Positions 31,164-43,366 are shown, counted from the first letter of the stretch. The stretch: 64,000 bases of DNA from Lasiosphaeria ovina (GCA_033439765.1 JAULSN010000003.1:3596001-3660000), one strand, 5' to 3'. The notes: generated by a model not told the origin, from the letters alone. Program-made: numbers and translations.

Positions 31164-31994
31164 GACTCATTAGGTCTGGCTCATATATTTGTCCTCTTGC
31201 TTGCTTTAGTGTCTATCAACAACCGCTTGAATCCATCTGCATAGCGACTGATCGTCTCGTGATCCGACTGTCGATTCAGGCTCTGCGAGTTCGCGACGTT
31301 GTCAACGCTGACCCCGGGCAATGTTTTTGAACCGTAGTCTTCCAGTCAAAAACTGCGACCATCTCGTCCACTGCAGAGCTATAGGTACACAGTAGCTCCT
31401 GCGCGGGATGTGTCTCACAGCACAGAAGACTAGCGGATCAGCCTCCTTCCCATCTTCAAATCGCTATCTCGTGGGCCTGGGTGTCTTCGGCATAGATAAA
31501 TATTGAGAGAAATCGCGGCGCGCGTGGGGGAGCTCGTAGAAGGTAGCACCTAGCGACCTAGCCGAGAGTCGAGGAGAAAAATTCAAGAGTCGCGACCAAC
31601 CAATTCTCTAAGCAGAGATGCCTCGAAAGAGTATTTTGCCTTTAACTGCACATAGCGCGAAATAATGAGGCTCTTGACTAGATTTCTGTGTCTCTTTCAC
31701 CTCAACCAACCAGTAAGGGGCCAAAAGACGACAATAAGGTAGTCGCAAACCACAGTTCAGACCGTTTAAACTGCAAAAAAGAAAATTTTAACAGACAACA
31801 GACCCCAAATTCATCTCAAATCCAAGCACACACGAGTAGCTTGTCTTATTCTGTGCCATATCCACCATTTTTCTACTCCGGCAATAGTTCTGTTAATTAC
31901 TACCTATATGCCCATATGCTGCGAAGAAACTAAATTCTGCGAAGAAACTAAATAAAGCTGGCAACCAAATTACTTCATATTCCGCGACCACCCA
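31164..31994. other. intergenic with possible coding debris
   Basis: On the minus strand, 31180-31385 reads as protein-like in two frames (VDEMVAVFDWKTTV, then after a frame change NRQSDHETISRYADGFKRLL up to a TGA at 31180). A 17-18-bp tandem duplication (ctgcgaagaaactaaat) lies at about 31919-31954. The rest is AT-richer and featureless. Confidence 0.4.
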
Positions 31995-33628
31995 TCAGAA
32001 AACTGTGCATGGGTCCCAGCCAACAGCAACGACACGGGCGGTCGTGTAGCAGGCCAAAGCAATCCCGTATGCGATTCCTGAGAAGATGATCAACGCCCTC
32101 CAGCCTGTCTCGGCCGATCCGACCTCCAGCAAGGCGCCTCCAATGGGAACGCTGCTAAGGGTCCCAAAGCTCGCGACCATCATGGCGGCTGTTAGGAAGC
32201 GGCCGTACTGGCGCGAGTCGCAGAGCTGGCCCAAGCAGACGGGCACGAGCCCGAGGTTGCTCCCGCTGGCGAAGCCAAATAGCACGGCGTAGGCCGTCAA
32301 GACACCCTCCGAGTCGCCCGCGGTCAGCCACAAGGCCAGCACGGTGACGACACACAGCGCTATGGTGACGATTATCACGTTGAAGCGGCCGAAGCGGTCA
32401 GCCAGGAATCCCGGCAGGACGCGCCCCGCGACGGACCCGGCGTTGAGATACGACAAGAGCACATAACTCTCGGTCGCATCCTGGCCGTGAGCCGCAGCGT
32501 ACGAGACGATGAAAGTCAGCGGCACAAAGAGGCCCCACTCCATGAAAAAGATGCCCAGCGACGAGAAGGCGAAGCGCACGTCTTTGAAAACACTGAAGTC
32601 AGGCCGGACAGAGCCGACCCTGGGGGCTCCGTCCGGCCCTCTAGCAGGGGGCAAGCGCGTCTTGATGAAGACGTTAGCGGGGATAGCCAAAACAAGCATA
32701 ATAAGAGCGAGGACGCGGCAGCTCCAAGCGAAGCCGAGATTTGGCAGCAGATACTGCAGGAGGATTGGGAACACAATGCCGCCGATGCCGCCGGATGTGG
32801 TGGCTATTCCGGTGGCCAGGCCGCGGCGCGCATTGAAAAAGTGTGCGATGGCCCCGTACGCAGGACCGTTGAGCAGAGCGCCGCCCAGCCCTCCGAGCAC
32901 GGAGTACGTCAGGATGATCTGGTAGTACGCTATCAAACATGCTCAGTCAGCATACGAGAGAAGAGTCAGGAAGGAGAGTCGGCGGTCTGCGGACTGCTCC
33001 AACAGTACGAGTACGCACTTTTACACCAGCTCAGCAGGAGCAAGCTGACGACAATGATCAAGCTGCCGGCGGCGATCAGAGCGCGGGCGCCGTGGCGGTC
33101 GAACACGGGGCCGACCTGGATTCCCACGAAGAAGACCATGAAAAGATAGAGGCTGAAGATCCACCCAATCTCGGACGCCGTGTTGTCGACCAGCTGATGC
33201 GTCGAAAAATAGGACTCGAAGACTGCCGACGAGTTTATGAGTCCAAAAACCGAGATCATAGCACAGAAGGAGCCAAACACGACGAGCCAGCCCTGCACAC
33301 CGCCCTCGGGGAAGTCTAGGATCGTCGCCGTCGAGAGGCACCTCTCGAGGCCGCCGGGCGAATTTGCACCATATTCCGAGTTTGAACTGTCAACTGCGGT
33401 CTGGCCCGGGTTGAGATCGTCGAGGTCCACAATGGTGTTTTTGTCGGTATTGCTTATGTTGCTGTTGTGGTTGTTGTCGCAGCTGTAGGCGAGCGAGTCC
33501 GACTTCTCAAAGCCGGCAGACCCGTTGCCGGGCTGGGGTCTCGGATACGGCGCCGGGGACTCGCTCTCGGGAACTCCTTGGTTTTTTAGGCAGCTGTCCT
33601 CTGCGGCGTTGGACTGGTTAAGGGTCAT
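31995..33628 (-). CDS. MFS transporter, monocarboxylate porter (MCT) type, 514 aa
   Basis: Exon 1 is 33628-33019 and exon 2 is 32929-31995; an 89-nt intron (GTGCGT...GATAG) in phase 1 joins SWCK to YYQIILTYSVLGGLG. A hydrophilic N-terminal tail of about 105 aa, rich in Asn/Ser, precedes 12 predicted helices. Hallmarks are the family opener FPEGGVQGWLVVFGSFCAM, the first loop motif GPVFDRHGAR, and the central-loop counterpart FLADRFGRFN after helix 8. Members of this fungal family import monocarboxylates or other small organic acids across the plasma membrane; the substrate here is unknown. Complete gene lying upstream of the NLR locus in the same orientation. Confidence 0.9.
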
Positions 33629-34298
33629 TTACAAGAGAAAGAAGCAGCCACGGTCGCGTAGGAGAGGCGCGTGTCTTGACGGATGTTCCCCTTCGCTCCT
33701 CCCGTCCGTCGTGCAGTGGAGTGATACCTAGCGAGAAGGGGAGCGGCGGAGGACAGGAGCAGCCCAAAAATAACTCGAGAGAAACAAATCCCACGTTTTT
33801 GTTCCAGCTTCCTTCCCCCAAGAACCAAAAGATTTTTTTTTAGACCGCCAGCTGCACATGGATCTCGAGGGCGACTCCACTCCTTCTGCGGAGTTCTCGC
33901 CCGCCCGCATACGGTAGCTGGCCCACTTCGAGTGCATGTGAGCCTGTCGGGACAGTTTCTCTCACGTAACAGCGTCATCCAACGCGACCGATGGCAGTTA
34001 GATCGGACCAAACCATCTGCTCAACGGGCGGCCATGCAGAACAACCGCCACCCCGCAGCCGCCTCCATATTCGGGACTCGGCCGTTGCCGCTGGATTGCC
34101 ATTGGCTGTATTGGTTCCAATCCTTTTCAGACAGAGTTCTCTTTTCGAGCATCAATCCTTTTCTTCTCCGTTTTCGGCTGATCACCGGGGGTCTGATTCG
34201 GAAAGTAGTGAAAATTTTATTAAATTCAAGAGCGATTGTGACACTGCTTGGACTCTCATCTAATCATTGTCTCTCATCTTATCGTCGCAATTAGTCCT
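33629..34298. other. upstream region of the MFS gene
   Basis: Promoter and 5' flank of the minus-strand MFS gene. A short T-run lies at 33829-33841 on the complementary A/T-rich strand. No gene supported. Confidence 0.4.
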
Positions 34299-35246
34299 TC
34301 ATTTAAGAATCCACGTCAGACCAAATAATGCCACAAAACTAAAGATGTCAACCCGCAAACGGCCTGCCGAGTTTGTCGAGGTAGGGGTTCCATTCAGCAA
34401 TACCGAAGTTGTGCTGGCGGTCGAGGTTGAGCTGCCTGATGACACCCTGAAAGGCGCTGAAAGGGTTGGGTTGACTGACGACGGTGCCGGCGTTTCTCCA
34501 GGTAAACTCGACCAGGACATGATGCTCGAGATGCTCTCGGCCTGTGCTGGCCCGACCGTGGCACGGCATGGATCCAGCGTATCGGTAACGGACTGGGTAA
34601 TGACGCAAGAGAGTGTCGCAGGAGAGAGAAAACCAGCGGTATACGCAGAGGTTTTAGAGAAGCTGACCTGCCCGAGAGGCGAGGCGCAACTCGTGGGGTT
34701 GAAGGCGGGCCACTGCGCATCGTCGGCCACTGTGATGTTGAACGTCCCGGTGCTGATACCGAGGCCGGCGACGTAGGTCTGCCGCTTGTCCGTGATGTTA
34801 CACCACGGCCCGATGGAAAAACTCCACTCGAACACGAATTCTCCCAGTGGCATGGCCGATGGAAGCCACGGGCGCGATACACCAATGACAGGGTCCCCAT
34901 CCTGGATTGTGAAGGACGTATCGAGGTCCTGCGGCGTGCCGAAGTCGCTAAAGGTCCCCCAAGCATGCGATCCCCACCAAGTATAAGTGCGATTGGCGGA
35001 ACTGATGCTCCAGGACAAGGTCCAGTTGTGATAGTCTGCGGCCTGCCTGTTCTGCACCGCGAGCACTACTGCTAAGCCCGTGTCCGGGTTGACGCGGTAG
35101 CGGCCCCCGGCCACTGGAGAGATGAGGTCTATCTCGGTCGAGTTGACGGATCGGGCTGACCGCACTGGATTTGGCCCAAACAGTACGGCAAACAGAAGGG
35201 CGAAGAACAGGCAGCGCACCCGCCGAGACAGACCATCGACGGCCAT
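34299..35246 (-). CDS. secreted DUF7136-type protein with GPI-like tail, 315 aa
   Basis: A single-exon frame encodes 315 aa. The signal peptide covers residues about 12-30 (CLFFALLFAVLFGPNPVRS). The mature domain (31-235) is Trp/Asn-rich with several N-glycosylation sequons (NST, NWT, NRT, NIT) and conserved-looking blocks (EIDLISPVAGGRY; ADYHNWTLSWSI; GEFVFEWSFSIGPWCN), which match the fungal DUF7136 family as I know it. A Ser/Thr-rich spacer and a short hydrophobic C-terminus (FSFVALFGLTWIL) fit a GPI-anchor signal. Expected at the cell surface or wall; molecular function unknown. Confidence 0.8.
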   Translation of the reverse strand: MAVDGLSRRVRCLFFALLFAVLFGPNPVRSARSVNSTEIDLISPVAGGRYRVNPDTGLAVVLAVQNRQAADYHNWTLSWSISSANRTYTWWGSHAWGTFSDFGTPQDLDTSFTIQDGDPVIGVSRPWLPSAMPLGEFVFEWSFSIGPWCNITDKRQTYVAGLGISTGTFNITVADDAQWPAFNPTSCASPLGQVSFSKTSAYTAGFLSPATLSCVITQSVTDTLDPCRATVGPAQAESISSIMSWSSLPGETPAPSSVNPTLSAPFRVSSGSSTSTASTTSVLLNGTPTSTNSAGRLRVDIFSFVALFGLTWILK

Positions 35247-36622
35247 GCGGACGTCTTTGCCTCTGCTTCTGCTTCTGCTTCTGCGGTTTCAGGACAGATT
35301 CAGAATAATAGGTCAAAGGAAAAGAGGCCGGTTGGAGAGAGAAAGTTGACAGGCTGACACAGCAGGGCGACGTGATGAATGGTAAATCAACGATTCTCAA
35401 CCAGCTGTTGTTTTTTTTTGGAAACTTGCCCGCCGTTGAAAATTAGGCAGGATCCGATCCCAAGGCTTGGCTCGCGCATCGAAGAACTCGGGGGTTTTAG
35501 TGGGGCGATTCGAAATTAATTCGAGCTCTCCAGGCAAGCAATACGACCCTCTGTGGGTCGTGGCCATTCTGGGCCTGCGACGCATTTTCCACATTTGATC
35601 TTAATAGGCCTATTCCACAATTACACTCGACCAACAAAGAAGGGAGAGCAGAACTGCCCTACTGACTTCAGAACATTTGATTACCCTCTACCGCTTAATA
35701 CTGGCGATTTTGACAGTACAAATTCGTGACGCGAAAGTGGCAATTACCTTGTGTACAACCACAAGTTAGTTTGAGATTGAAGACCCGCTGGGAATGGTTC
35801 CTGTTTGGGCTGAAAATAAAATAAAATAAAATAAAAACTGATAGGCAGTTATGAAGGGTGTATTTTAGGAGGATAGTTGCTATAATTAGATGGACTTTTT
35901 CCAGATCACTTCCATCGTATAGAAAGCTAATTCCTGTATCCTTCGTGGGACTAGTGAGCCCACTAAGAAACCAAGCAGTTTCAGAATACTTACACAGCTG
36001 ACAACAAACGGACAACTATCAGCCCACTCAAGGTGCTTGCTGGGTGCTTATAGTCAGCCGCTTGATGTTATTTCTTGAACTCGGTGTTGGTCTGGGATGG
36101 GTAACACAGCAAAGACGACGACCATCACCATGATCCTATCTCATATTACCCTTAATCTCAATCAACTTGAAAGATATTCATCCAAATTCCAAAGATAATC
36201 ACATCATAGCGTTTGTCTAGGAAGTGCTATTTGCTACGCTTGACCTATTAATTCTTAAATAGCAGTTTGCTGTATGACATTACTTTCGTCGCGTAAAACT
36301 GCTGTACTCGAGACAGCTCGAGACTTCACACTGCGAATTTATATTATGTCGGTTTCACAACGCGTGCCGTTTCAGAAGATAATTGTATCATAGCAAACAT
36401 GGCATGCTAACCATAATCTCGAATGACTTGAGCAAGTTGACTGCTCACTGTATGTTCCGTTTGGCCGAGTTCCCGGGTATAAACACGCAGTTCTAACGCA
36501 CCTCACAAGATACTATTTTCTCATCAAGGAACACCATACATTCTTTCTCGAAGGCATCTCAAGAGACACGCGAAACCCTAAAGCTTGAATCTCTATCCTC
36601 TATCCATTCACCTCAGCTCACA
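35247..36622. other. AT-rich intergenic region, 1.4 kb
   Basis: No gene is supported. An (AAAAT)4 microsatellite followed by five A lies at 35813-35837. The last 150 bp are a pyrimidine/A-rich leader before the ATG at 36623. Confidence 0.45.
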
Positions 36623-37234
36623 ATGTCTTCGTCTTCAAACAATAGCAAGTACAACACCCCCCCTAACGCCAACGTGGACCCCCCGAGTGGCCCTGGCGGC
36701 ACCACGGAGCAGCAGCCACCAGTCCTGTCCTTCATGGCGCAGATGCGGACCCGCGACCTCGTGCAGGCGACAGCGTCTCCCTCGGACTCGGCGAGACTAC
36801 AGCCGTATCTCGCGAACCGGTCCATCAGGTCCATGTACACTGGCGGGGAATTTCCCGCAGCTGCGCGGCCGTCGGGCTACACGTCGTCGTCGTCTTCGTT
36901 CGGGAGCCCGCTCGTGCCTCCGCAGACATCTAGCAGCGGCAGCACCACCAACGCCGCCGGCACCAGCAGCGGCACCAGCAGCAGCAGCGCCGACAAAAAG
37001 GTAAAAGACACTGCCACTGATGATGCCCTGGCCCCCAAAAGGCCGTTGAAGGGGATTCTAAAAAAGACGCCTGCGTACGGTAGTGATCCGCTCGCCAACG
37101 TCGCCAAGCCGCTGCCCCCGATCAGTGACGGGGCTGGGAGCAGCAGTTCTAGTGACAGTGGAGAGTCCCCCTCGTACTTTGACGTCATCACCAACTACAC
37201 TCGGTTGCCTAAGAAAGGCGGCAGCAGCAAGTGA
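36623..37234 (+). CDS. Ser-rich hypothetical protein with PP1-docking-type motif, 203 aa
   Basis: The frame starts at the first ATG after a CA-rich leader (ctcagctcacaATG) and encodes a hydrophilic, Ser/Pro/Thr/Gly-rich, largely disordered protein. Residues 139-150 (KRPLKGILKKTP) contain GILK, the SILK-type sequence [GS]IL[KR] by which several regulators such as inhibitor-2 dock to protein phosphatase 1. No RVxF motif is obvious. The C-terminus ends SSK at TGA 37232, but that TGA overlaps a perfect 5' splice site (CAA/GTGAGT), so a spliced form with a different tail is possible. Family not recognised; a PP1 link is inference from one short motif. Confidence 0.65.
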   Translation: MSSSSNNSKYNTPPNANVDPPSGPGGTTEQQPPVLSFMAQMRTRDLVQATASPSDSARLQPYLANRSIRSMYTGGEFPAAARPSGYTSSSSSFGSPLVPPQTSSSGSTTNAAGTSSGTSSSSADKKVKDTATDDALAPKRPLKGILKKTPAYGSDPLANVAKPLPPISDGAGSSSSSDSGESPSYFDVITNYTRLPKKGGSSK

Positions 37235-37625
37235 GTATCTAAGTCGGTCAGTCGGACGGTATATTTGCGTTTGCGTGACACTTTGGGTGATGGCGGTAAT
37301 GGGTCGATAAAACTCCAGTTTCAAGCGGAAGGTGTTTGGGCGGATTTTCAAAAGGTCGGTGTTCATATGTAAAACATATTCTGGTTTTGAATTCATTTTT
37401 GGTTGATGCCTGAGTCGACTAGGTTAGTAGATAGGTAGGCAAATAATAAGATACAGGTTAACAAGTCGAAGTCGGTAATCATGGTATCGGCAAGTAAGTA
37501 TGCAAAATCACTAACGAATTGGTTGAATGAAACGCAAGTGTTTGGACATTGACTAATCCGTAAAAGCAAGGTACCTTCATTTATCTAGTATCAAATTATT
37601 CAATTTCCAGAACGGTCTCAAAAGT
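37235..37625. other. convergent intergenic region
   Basis: 3' flanks of the plus-strand Ser-rich gene and the minus-strand MFS gene. It contains a possible alternative last exon of the former at 37319-37408. Confidence 0.4.
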
Positions 37626-39959
37626 TCACAGAATCATCTTGAACGACGGGTCTCTGTCGTCCCCGCTGCCTTCAAAAGCGGCGTACTTCCCGTTTTTCTT
37701 GTCCCGATTAATCTTCATGCACCACAGCACATTCGCCAGGATGCTATCTTCTACGTTAGCTCACATATGATCTATGATACGACAACTGTTAGGCCACGCT
37801 ATACTTACGCAAACCAGCCATACACCAGCAGCCCGAGGATGATGGTGTGGCCTTTGTGATACAGCGGCCCATCGCTGGTTGGGTATACGAAAGCTGAGAT
37901 ACCACGTGCCAGGCGTTAGTGTCTGTTTCATGTAATAAAATAGTGGTCAGGAAGAACTGACTAGCAACAAACCCGCCGCAATTGGCAATTGCGAGCTGCA
38001 GCGCCGACGTGGTGGCTCGTTTGTAATGACCGGCCGAGTTATTCGAATTCCAAACGAGCACACACGGCACGCTGCTGTACATGCCGATAGCCATGAGATT
38101 GGTCATGGCGAAGCGGGTGTTGGCCGAGGTGACGTTGGCGATGACAGCATAGCCGATAATGGCTATTGGCAGCGTGAAAAGCATCATGACTCCACGGAGC
38201 TTGAGGCGATCCGAAAGGAAGGCGATAAACACTGCTTTCGTCTCAGCACTAACATTGACCGCTGGGGGAAGAGATGGGTCATACCGGTGACGGGCGTAGC
38301 AACTGCATACGGGATGACAGACCAGAGCTGGCTCTGGTTTGGGTTAGACGTGATGTGGAGGTCGTTGATAATTGTAGGCAGCTAGTTTGAATGTCAGACT
38401 CTAGACCCATGAGACTGCCAAATACAGATAAACCTACAAAAAGTCCAAAGCTGTAGAGGCCGGATAGAATAGCGAAGTAAGCGGTTGCTGTGAACCAAAC
38501 TTGGATGTTGAAGACGCCGCGGTAGACTTCGGACCACTTGAATCGTTCTTCGCGTTCGAGCACGGGACTAGCAAAGGGATTTATTAGTCTTGCCCGTCAC
38601 AGATGGAAGCAGAACCGATATCATACTTGAACCTAGTCGGGGAACTTGACAGTGTGCGTCCTTGCAACCGGAGGGAGGCGAATGTCTTTTCCTCGTCGGT
38701 CAAGAAAGACGCCGTCACAATGTTTGTAGGGAGGAGGAAGTAGGCTATGAGGCCCGCAGCGACGGTCTTTCTCAGAAACAAAGCAGTTAGCATCTGATAT
38801 CTCCGGTTCGCTCTGGCACCATTTAAGGAGGCGAAAAGCCAGAAGAATGAAAAACTCACAATCAACCCTTCTATAATAAAGATCCACCTCCAACCCTCGA
38901 GTCCGCCACGCGGGCCAATGGCTGACAGGCCACGAGCCAAGAGACCTGCAACATATCGTTAGCACCAGGCGAAGAGTTAGCATCCAACACCGTTTTCAAG
39001 CCTTGATTGAGAGGCTCATGAAAAGAACGGCCGAGTAAACCTCACTGGCCAATAAGCAAGCAACGTACCTCCAAAAGCACCCGAGAGCGAGGCAGCCGTA
39101 TAGAAGATGCCAATCCGCAATGCCATCTCCTGGCGGGTGTACAAGCCCGACAGGTAGAGGACGATGCCGGGCAGGAGACCGCCCTCGGCAACGCCGAGGA
39201 GGGCGCGGACGGCGAAGAAACTGCCAAAGTTGCGCACGAACCCTAGGCTCATGGTGATGATGCCCCAAACGATAGTGAGGGCGGGTAGCCAGATCTTGGG
39301 CGTGACCTTCTTGAGAACAAGATTGCTCGGGAGTTCGCTGGCAGACGAAACGAAGGGTTAGCTCAGGACGGGATTTGAGAGATTGTTGACTCGGAAACCC
39401 TAGGGTTGAGACAAATGCAGGTAGTTTGTTAATATGAAGCATGTTTGTGGCTTCACCAGTGGTGAAGTTAAACAACAATCGTTCCAATATTTTCAGACTC
39501 TCTAGTTTAATTATAATTCCAATCATGCGGTCCTTGCAGTGTAAGTCAAGAAGTGGAAAACGCTGCACACATACCTCGCGATATAAGTCGCATAAAACAC
39601 GGCCAGGCCCTGGTTGTACTGCAGGTTTGTGATTTGGAGGTCTGCTTCGAGGCCAATAATCTTCGCATTGCCGACATTGGTGCGGTCGAGGAATGAGCAG
39701 AGGAACAGGAGTGAGACAACGGGCAAAATCCTGATTAATTGGCAATTTGCATTTGGTGACCGTTAGCAGGCGTGCCAGTGAATACCCTCAAACATAACAC
39801 ATATTCATCGTACCTCGTATCCATCTTCAACAGGATTCGTCGCGTAATATGGGTTTCGTCAACATTGCCCGCCTCTTCAATTTTGTCGCTATCGGCAATG
39901 ATGCCGTTGCCGCCGGCCTCTTCGGCCTTTTCGGCTGCGGGGTCCCGATTTACTTCCAT
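37626..39959 (-). CDS. MFS transporter of the Dal5/TNA1 (anion:cation symporter) family, 498 aa, ten exons
   Basis: Exons: 39959-39814, 39730-39575, 39337-39069, 38945-38860, 38766-38627, 38567-38438, 38381-38285, 38231-37962, 37893-37809, 37743-37626. All introns are GT-AG, 53-237 nt, and all phases match. The start is the ATG at 39959 (MEVNRDPA). Family blocks appear in order: ILPVVSLLFLCSFLDRTNVGN, YIASELPSNLVLKK, GVAEGGLLPGIVLYLS, WRWIFIIEGLIT, LPTIINDL and a final WFAILANVLWC helix. Twelve helices are expected. The family carries allantoate, nicotinate, vitamins and other organic anions into the cell; substrate here is unknown. The gene is divergent from the SCOT gene. Confidence 0.9.
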
Positions 39960-40982
39960 TTCGAGCTGGTTATGTCGCCACACGCAGATGATGCCAAAAA
40001 CTTCAAGGCAGAAAAAACGAACTTTGGAAGGGAAAAGTTCAACCCCAGCTCCGGATATGCAGGGAGGGGACGAGTCTTCAGATAAAGGGTCTGGCCGCAC
40101 CGCATTTACATGCAAAGCAACTGTCTTAGGTGCCAGACGGGCCATCGTACGGATCCGTATATACGGATTAAGATGGGTGCATGTAAGACAACCACAACGT
40201 CACATGGTCGTACCTTCACGGTTCCCCGTCTTTTCAGCGCCCACACACAACAAAACTCTGGAGGGTACTGAGTGAGCAGGTAAGCTCAGCGTCTTGTCAA
40301 ACGTCCCTAGCGCCCTACCCTATTAGGCGAATACGCCGTCTCATCAATAGGACCAAACAAATTCCCGACCAAGCCGCGAAACACAGCGCCGGTCACCTGG
40401 AGTTTTCTCATCAGATTCTTAAAAGTTGGCCACAAGTGGGTATGAAGCTTTGATGTTTGTGGCTTTTCGACCTTCCTATTTAGTCTAGCTCCGCGGGATC
40501 CCCACTGTGGGGGGGACTTTGTCCACCGAAATCCGCCTCGTTCGGCAGGGAATCCGGGGAAAGGGTGACGGGGAGGGTGGCATATTTCGGGTAGTTATGC
40601 AAAGGCAGACGCAAAGAGTAACAAAAGGCCACCGGGAAGGGGAGTCCCGATTCGGTCCAGTTCTCACAAGTAGGGCAGGCCTGGGCCGTCAGCCTGAACC
40701 CCGTGATGCCCTGGAGAAGTTGACAAGGGCGACAAGGCGAGACTTCGGAGAGAAGATCTAAGAACCGCCTGCCTCGGCCCCACTTCGTGACGTATTCTTG
40801 GCGCCGAAACCCCCCCGGACTCAGAACAACAGCCGGGGTGGCGGCGCGTTTCGTCTGTTGTTCGCGAAGCTCTCCAAAGAAGCAATTGCAGCCATTTGTT
40901 TTTGTACCGCGATATCCCAGAAACTTGGCCTGGAAGTGTTCAGGAGCATTGGCGCCGTTGAAGCCAGAGCGGGAAAACAATC
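39960..40982. other. shared divergent promoter region (MFS / SCOT)
   Basis: A 1.0-kb region between two genes transcribed away from each other. Frames on the minus strand up to 166 codons lack domains. No binding site can be assigned with confidence. Confidence 0.45.
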
Positions 40983-43095
40983 ATGGCCAGTGTCTCGCGT
41001 ACGATACGGCAGACGGCAGCAGTGCTCGTCTTGCCAACAACTTCCCGGTCATACTGGTCATCGACTCATGGGCATAGAGGGTTCAGACCGCCGCAGGTAA
41101 CGAAACCGATTGCAATTGGAAGTCGGAATTTCTCCCAGACAAGGAACTGGAGGTCTGCGCCTGTTCCTGAGGTCGACCGGGCGGGTTCCAAACTCTTCGA
41201 GACCGCCGACGATGCCGTCGCCGACATTAAAAGCGGCTCAGTGATCCTAAGTGCCGGGTTTGGGTTATGCGGCGTCGCATGTGAGTTTTCTGGCCTTTGC
41301 ACGTTCCAATCCGATCGTTGGCTGCGACACAGCTGCTGACAGGAACTTGGTCAAATGGGACAGCGACGCTCATTGCTGCCCTGCGTCGGAGAGGCCCCGA
41401 ATCGCTACATTCTCTCACTGCCGTGTCCAACAATGCCGGAGCCGAAGGCCGCGGTGGGCTGGCCTTTCTGACCGAGAGCGGCCAGGTCGATCGCATGATC
41501 ATGTCGTACTTGGGCGCAAACAAGAAGCTGGAGCGCCAGTACCTGACGGGCGAAATCGCCGTGGAGCTCTGCCCTCAGGGAACACTAGCGGAAAGGATAC
41601 GGGCGGCGGGTAGCGGAATTCCGGCGTTTTTCACCCCGACCGGCGGCCGTGAGCACCATTTTCTTGTCGTTCTTGCAAGTTGGTCATCGAAAACTGTCGG
41701 ACTCCTCGCTAACCTTGTTGGTCAGACACACTCGTGCAAGAAGGCGCGATCCCCGTGCGCTTTGACGCCGACGGCAATGTGGTTGAGTACGGCAAGCCGC
41801 GGGAGACGAGGATATTCAACGGCAAGCCCTACTTAATGGAAACGGCGTTGCCGGGCGACGTGGCCATTTTGCGGGCGTGGAAGGTTGACACGGCGGGCAA
41901 CTGCGTGTTTCGATACACGACCAAGTCGTTTGGGCCGCTGATGGCCAAGGCGGCGAAGCTGGCTATCGTAGAGGCCGAGAACATTGTCGACGTGGGCGAG
42001 ATCGACCCCAACGACGTCAACCTGCCCGGCATCTACATTGACCGCATTGTGCCGGCAACGGAAAAGTCGCAAGTCGAGATCCTCAAGACGCGGTCCGAAG
42101 GCGGCAGCGGCAAGGATGCAAAGGCGGCAGCCAAGCCATCGGACGCACTGGTCCGGAGGAACCGGATCGCGAAGCGGGCAGCTAAAGAGCTGAAACATGG
42201 TTTCTATGTCAATTTGGGAGTCGGTGAGTACCACAGTTTCTTCTGCGGGTTCTTTCTACAGAAAAGGGACAAGAAACGAAACGGCGGCACTGACATGGCC
42301 CATTAGGCATCCCCACTCTGGCGCCGTCGTTCCTGCCTCCTGGCGAGCAGGTCTGGATCCAGTCCGAGAATGGCATCCTGGGAATGGGCGACTACCCGCT
42401 CCCCGAAGATGTTGACCCGTGAGTCTTTCCCTCCCCGCCATAACACGGAAAAAAAGAAAAGAAAAGGAAAAAGAAAAGAGGAAAAAGAAAGAACACAGCC
42501 CTGCCCTTCCAATCGCTCTATGTTTCCGGAGGTGCTAATTACTTGCGCAGCGACATTGTCAATGCGGGCAAGGAGAGCGTCACGCTGGTCGCGGGCGCGG
42601 CGACGTTCGACAGCTCCGAGTCGTTCAGCATGATCCGCGGCGGGCACGTCGACGTGTCGATCCTGGGCGCGCTGCAGGTCAGCGCGGCGGGCGACCTGGC
42701 CAACTTCATGATCCCCGGCAAGGTGTTCAAGGGCATGGGCGGCGCCATGGACCTGGTGTCGAACCCCGAGAGCACCAAGATTGTCGTGGCCACCGAGCAC
42801 GTCGCAAAGGACGGCTCCGCCAAGGTCGTGCAGAGCTGCGCCCTGCCCCTGACGGGCGCCCGCGTCGTCAGCACCATCATCACGGACCTAGTAAGAGATT
42901 CCCTCCCTGAACCGCGTTCAGAGGCATCTAGATAGCTGACGACAGCTTGTTCTTCTGCAGTGCGTCTTCCAGGTCGATCGCAAGCGCGGGACACTCACCC
43001 TTACCGAGATTGCGCCCGGAGTCAGCGTCGATGAGGTGAAGAGCAAGACGGACGCGGCATTTTCGGTGGCGGAAGACTTGCAGACTATGGAGTGA
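40983..43095 (+). CDS. mitochondrial succinyl-CoA:3-ketoacid coenzyme A transferase (SCOT), 555 aa, six exons
   Basis: Exons: 40983-41280, 41364-41648, 41726-42223, 42307-42418, 42551-42890, 42961-43095; introns 70-132 nt, phases match. It transfers CoA from succinyl-CoA to acetoacetate in the mitochondrial matrix. The N-terminus (about 45 aa, Arg/Ser/Thr-rich, no acids) is a targeting presequence. The alpha part has [18 protein letters not shown] and [30 protein letters not shown] blocks; the beta part has [13 protein letters not shown], the catalytic-Glu motif [19 protein letters not shown] and GMGGAMDLV. Alpha and beta halves are fused, with a Lys/Ala linker around residue 330, as usual in eukaryotes. 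Length fits the family. The gene is complete. Confidence 0.95.
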
Positions 43096-43366
43096 GATGG
43101 TGGTGTGGCAAGATGGCTGGTGGTTGCATATACTGTGTGTTAGTTAGACCAGGCTACGAGTTTGCGGGCTGTGAACAGTGTCTTGGAAAGTATCAACCTT
43201 TCTTCCTGGCTACCTACTCTGCCTGTATGTACATAGGATACGCGTGCACTATACTGTGCGATGGGAGATCTAGATTAGGTATTCGTGCAGAAACCAAATA
43301 TGGTGGGCCGCAACTCTATCTCCAAGAACATGTCTCCAGTTATCCGTCATGAACCCCAGTAGAACG

